In this document: piece by piece, positions 61,633 through 64,000 of the stretch
How the letters are laid out: each line of letters starts with the position of its first letter
How positions within the stretch are numbered: position 1 is the first letter of the stretch
NCBI RefSeq assembly: GCF_021390595.1
Contig: NZ_JAJEJR010000002.1
Span: 2,232,001 to 2,296,000 of the forward strand
Direction of reading: 5' to 3'
Length of the DNA: 64,000 bases
Source: Paraburkholderia sp. HP33-1
GTDB taxonomy: Bacteria; Pseudomonadota; Gammaproteobacteria; Burkholderiales; Burkholderiaceae
Made by a program: the position numbers and the translations under genes
Notes under the pieces: generated by a model
The model's database searches: none
What the model was told of the DNA's origin: nothing
What the model saw: the letters and a program-made list of their open reading frames with translations, nothing else

Positions 61633-61667
61633 CTACTGAAACGCCACTTCCGCGAAACTCCGCAGCT
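61632..61667. repeat. Right copy of the direct repeat (3' end of amn)
   Basis: The native copy of the repeat; it includes the amn stop codon (TAG on the minus strand at 61633-61635) and about ten codons before it. See the left copy at 58120-58155. Confidence 0.85.
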
Positions 61668-63165
61668 TGCGGCTATGCAACCGATGCAGCCCATTCATCC
61701 GCAGCAGTTCCATCGCCTTGACGCCGATCTGCAGGTGCTGATCGACCTGCGCGCGATAGAACTGATCGGCCATGCCCGGCAGCTTCAACTCGCCGTGCAG
61801 CGGCTTGTCCGACACGCACAGCAACGTGCCGTAAGGCACGCGGAAGCGGAAGCCGTTCGCGGCGATCGTCGCGCTTTCCATGTCGAGCGCGATCGCGCGG
61901 CTCTGCGACAGCCGCTGCACCGGCTCGCGGTGATCGCGCAGCTCCCAGTTGCGATTGTCGACGCTCGCCACGGTCCCGGTGCGCATCACGCGCTTCAGCT
62001 CGACGCCATCGAGCTGCGTGACCTGCGCGACCGCACGCTCGAGCGCGACCTGCACTTCGGCGAGCGCCGGAATCGGCACCCACAGCGGCAGATCGGCATC
62101 GAGCACATGATCTTCGCGCACATAGCCGTGCGCGAGCACGTAGTCGCCGAGACGCTGCGTGTTGCGCAGCCCCGCGCAGTGGCCGAGCATGATCCACGCA
62201 TGCGGACGCAGCACCGCGATGTGATCGGTGATCGTCTTCGCATTCGACGGCCCGACTCCGATGTTGATCATCGTGATGCCGCTGCCGTCCGCGCGCTTCA
62301 GGTGATACGCCGGCATCTGCGGCAGACGCGGCGGCGGCGTGCCCTCCTGCGCCTGCTCGCCGAGATTCTCGTTGTACGTGATGACGTCGCCCGGCTCGAC
62401 GAACGACGTGTATTCGCTGCGATAGGCGCGCAACTCCTCGTCGTCGGTATGGGCCATCATGCCGCGGCCGAGTTTCACGAATTCGTCGATGTAGAACTGA
62501 TAGTTCGTGTACAGCACGTAGTTCTGCACATGCGTCGGCGAGGTCGCCGTGTAGTGCTTCAGCCGATGCAGCGAAAAATCGACGCGCGCGGCCGTAAACA
62601 ATGCAAGCGGATGCGGCTCGCCCGGCAGCGGCTCGTACGTGCCGTTGACGATGCGGTCGTCGAGCAGCGCTAGGTCCGGGGTGTCGAAGATGTCGCGCAT
62701 CAGGAACAGGCGCTCGCGGTCCAGATCGCCTTCGAGGTGGATACCCTCGGCGAACGCGAAATGAATCGGAATCGGCTGGTCCGACACGCCGACCTCGATC
62801 TGCACGTGATGGTTCTTCGCCAGCAGCCGCAGTTGCTCGCGATAGTAGTTGCCGAACAGGTCGGGCCGCGTGACGGTCGTCTCGAACACGCCCGGCCCCG
62901 CGACGAACCCGTACGAGCGGCGCGAATCGATATGCGTGTTGACCTCGGTGCGCACGCGCACGAACGGATAGCAGGCGCGCACGCGATGGTTGAACAGCTC
63001 GTTGCGGCGATAGCGCGCGAACGCATCGCGCAGGAACGACGTGTTCGCCTCGTAGATCGCGGCGAGGCGGGTGACGGCCTCGGCCGCGTCGTCGAAGCCT
63101 TCGGTCGGGAAGCTGTTGGCGGGAGTCTGCACCGTACGCTGATTGATATCGTTGTTGATCATCAT
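61633..63165 (-). CDS. amn: AMP nucleosidase
   Basis: A 510-residue AMP nucleosidase, which hydrolyses AMP to adenine and ribose 5-phosphate and helps control the adenylate pool. The N-terminal regulatory domain covers residues ~30-190, and the catalytic nucleoside-phosphorylase-like domain starts near 280 (GITMINIGVGPSNAKTITDH; WIMLGHCAGLRNTQRLGDY; ALDMESATIAANGFRFRVPY, with the Glu of the active site; LCVSDKPLHGE). An AAGGGTGA ribosome site fits the first of two adjacent Met codons. Its 3' end serves as the junction of the repeat-flanked cassette, and the gene itself is intact. Confidence 0.96.
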   Translation of the reverse strand: MMINNDINQRTVQTPANSFPTEGFDDAAEAVTRLAAIYEANTSFLRDAFARYRRNELFNHRVRACYPFVRVRTEVNTHIDSRRSYGFVAGPGVFETTVTRPDLFGNYYREQLRLLAKNHHVQIEVGVSDQPIPIHFAFAEGIHLEGDLDRERLFLMRDIFDTPDLALLDDRIVNGTYEPLPGEPHPLALFTAARVDFSLHRLKHYTATSPTHVQNYVLYTNYQFYIDEFVKLGRGMMAHTDDEELRAYRSEYTSFVEPGDVITYNENLGEQAQEGTPPPRLPQMPAYHLKRADGSGITMINIGVGPSNAKTITDHIAVLRPHAWIMLGHCAGLRNTQRLGDYVLAHGYVREDHVLDADLPLWVPIPALAEVQVALERAVAQVTQLDGVELKRVMRTGTVASVDNRNWELRDHREPVQRLSQSRAIALDMESATIAANGFRFRVPYGTLLCVSDKPLHGELKLPGMADQFYRAQVDQHLQIGVKAMELLRMNGLHRLHSRKLRSFAEVAFQ

Positions 63166-63350
63166 CGTTCACCCTTTTTGATGAGACGACATTACCACGG
63201 AACCCGCACTTGCCAAATGTCGGCGGCGACGCTTGCAACACCGCTCGCGAGAACGCGCGCATGTTGCGCGAAAGCGGCGCAAAATAAGGCTTCGCGCCCG
63301 TACGCGAGGCCGGATTTGCTAGAATCGGGGCACCCAATCGGAGAATCACC

Positions 63351-63746
63351 ATGAAGCCGCTCCTTCCCATCGCCGTTGCGCTGGCTCTTGCCCTCGGCAG
63401 CGCCGCGATGGCTGCCCAGCCTGTCGACGAACCGCCGCCCGCCAACGCGCCCCAGTCCGCCAATGAACGGGCCGGTCTGCCCGACCTGGACAAGATCAAT
63501 CGTCCGGCCGCTGAGGTCAGCTCGAAGGTCGACATCAACGTTCCGCGCACGCCGAGCTTTCACGAAGTCAGTCCGACCGGCACCGAAATCACTGAATTCC
63601 GCGACAAGGGCAAGCCGGTCGAAATCAACGTGCACTCGAATTTCGGCACGCGCTACCAGATGAGCGCATCGCCCGACACATCGCCTACCGTCCACGACAG
63701 CGGCAAGCCCAGTACGCGCCTGCCGTCGGTGAATCTCCACTATTGA
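63351..63746 (+). CDS. Small exported protein, probably DUF2782
   Basis: A 131-residue protein with a signal peptide (MKPLLPIAVALALALGSAAM, cleavage near AMA-AQ). A Pro/Ala-rich stretch follows, then an 80-residue domain with TEITEFRDKGKPVEINVHSN and TRYQMS, which resembles the DUF2782 pattern of small periplasmic proteins found near polA and thrB in Betaproteobacteria. Function is unknown. An ATCGGAGAA ribosome site precedes the ATG. It is divergent from amn and upstream of thrB on the same strand with 176 bases between. Confidence 0.6.
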   Translation: MKPLLPIAVALALALGSAAMAAQPVDEPPPANAPQSANERAGLPDLDKINRPAAEVSSKVDINVPRTPSFHEVSPTGTEITEFRDKGKPVEINVHSNFGTRYQMSASPDTSPTVHDSGKPSTRLPSVNLHY

Positions 63747-63922
63747 TCGTTGCGACCGCGGCGCGCCGGCAACGGCAGCCGCGGCGCAGCCGTGCCCCGA
63801 TTGCAACCGATCGCGGCAGCGGCGCGATGAACGCACGCGCCGCCCGGTCCGCCACATTCATCTGTCTCACCTCGCACTGGCCGCACCGCGCCAGCCCGAA
63901 CAACCTGATCCGACGTTTCCGC

Positions 63923-64000
63923 ATGGCCGTCTTCACCGCTGTCAACGAATCCCAACTCGCAGAATGGATGAGTCACTACGATCTCGGCGATGTCGTCGAG
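63923..64000 (+). CDS. thrB: Homoserine kinase, N-terminal part (truncated by window end)
   Basis: Only 26 codons are present: MAVFTAVNESQLAEWMSHYD followed by LGDVVE. The start MAVFT.V....L..W...YDLG is typical of the aminoglycoside-phosphotransferase-like (type II) homoserine kinases of Betaproteobacteria and Pseudomonas, which phosphorylate homoserine in threonine synthesis. No strong ribosome site is visible upstream. The call rests on a short stretch and on the neighbouring DUF2782-like gene and polA region, which commonly lie near thrB. Confidence 0.75.
   Translation, partial: MAVFTAVNESQLAEWMSHYDLGDVVE

Noticed and set aside
1..64000. CRISPR arrays, rRNA operons, prophage structural genes, restriction or abortive-infection systems.
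   Set aside because: No regularly spaced repeats, rRNA sequence or defence-system protein signatures were seen anywhere in the window.

Overview
The window looks like a piece of a primary chromosome from a Burkholderiales bacterium of the Burkholderia/Paraburkholderia type. The evidence is high GC, betaproteobacterial gene content, two Gram-negative trimeric-porin genes, DUF4148 proteins, a MarR-FUSC-DUF1656-HlyD-NodT efflux operon, and an rpsU-yqeY-dnaG-rpoD operon. It mixes housekeeping blocks with catabolic and transport accessory genes. Species cannot be fixed from the sequence alone.

Layout. 1-5.4 kb: the end of a MarR regulator and a four-gene aromatic-acid type efflux operon. 5.4-8.2 kb: a two-subunit molybdenum hydroxylase of the isoquinoline 1-oxidoreductase type, minus strand. 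8.4-16.4 kb: a D-xylose locus, with xylA-xylF-xylG-xylH on the minus strand and a divergent xylR followed by an aldose 1-epimerase. 16.5-19.6 kb: two small DUF4148-type envelope proteins, a PEP mutase/isocitrate lyase family enzyme, a RidA protein and an XRE-cupin regulator. 19.6-24.3 kb: a DUF1338 (HglS-type 2-oxoadipate dioxygenase/decarboxylase) gene cut in two by a ~2.5 kb IS91-like element that carries both an HUH transposase and a tyrosine recombinase, with the probable LysR regulator still intact beside it. 24.3-28.1 kb: aromatic catabolism, with hpd, pcaQ and pcaHG. 28.1-33.9 kb: an H-NS-like protein, a LysE exporter, an acyl-CoA ligase and two convergent porins.

34.9-48.7 kb is a housekeeping core: an unusual tRNA gene, rpoD, dnaG, yqeY and rpsU, a HI0933-family flavoprotein, tsaD, then folE2, dxs, ispA and xseB, and a Rieske oxygenase alpha subunit. 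48.8-57.1 kb holds a sulfurtransferase, a dienelactone hydrolase, a type II NADH dehydrogenase-like protein, polA, a LOG-family protein and a split chromate transporter. 57.3-61.6 kb is accessory: a Ser/Thr/Ala-rich protein, then a family 2 glycosyltransferase and an OafA/OafB-like acyltransferase enclosed by direct repeats copied from the 3' end of amn. The window closes with amn, a small DUF2782-like secreted protein and the start of thrB.

The main points for a second look are: (i) an 88-nt tRNA at 34920-35007 that folds as a class II tRNA (15-nt variable arm, Ser-like D arm) but carries a CAU anticodon; (ii) the ~36-bp repeat of the amn 3' end flanking a 3.5-kb surface-polysaccharide cassette with no integrase inside; (iii) the IS91-like element carrying a tyrosine recombinase, inserted without target duplication in the HglS gene; (iv) several strong palindromes (PcaQ-like box on the pcaQ start codon, an 18-bp perfect palindrome before a porin and an acyl-CoA ligase, and three consecutive perfect hairpins between dxs and folE2). 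No CRISPR array, rRNA gene or recognisable riboswitch was seen.
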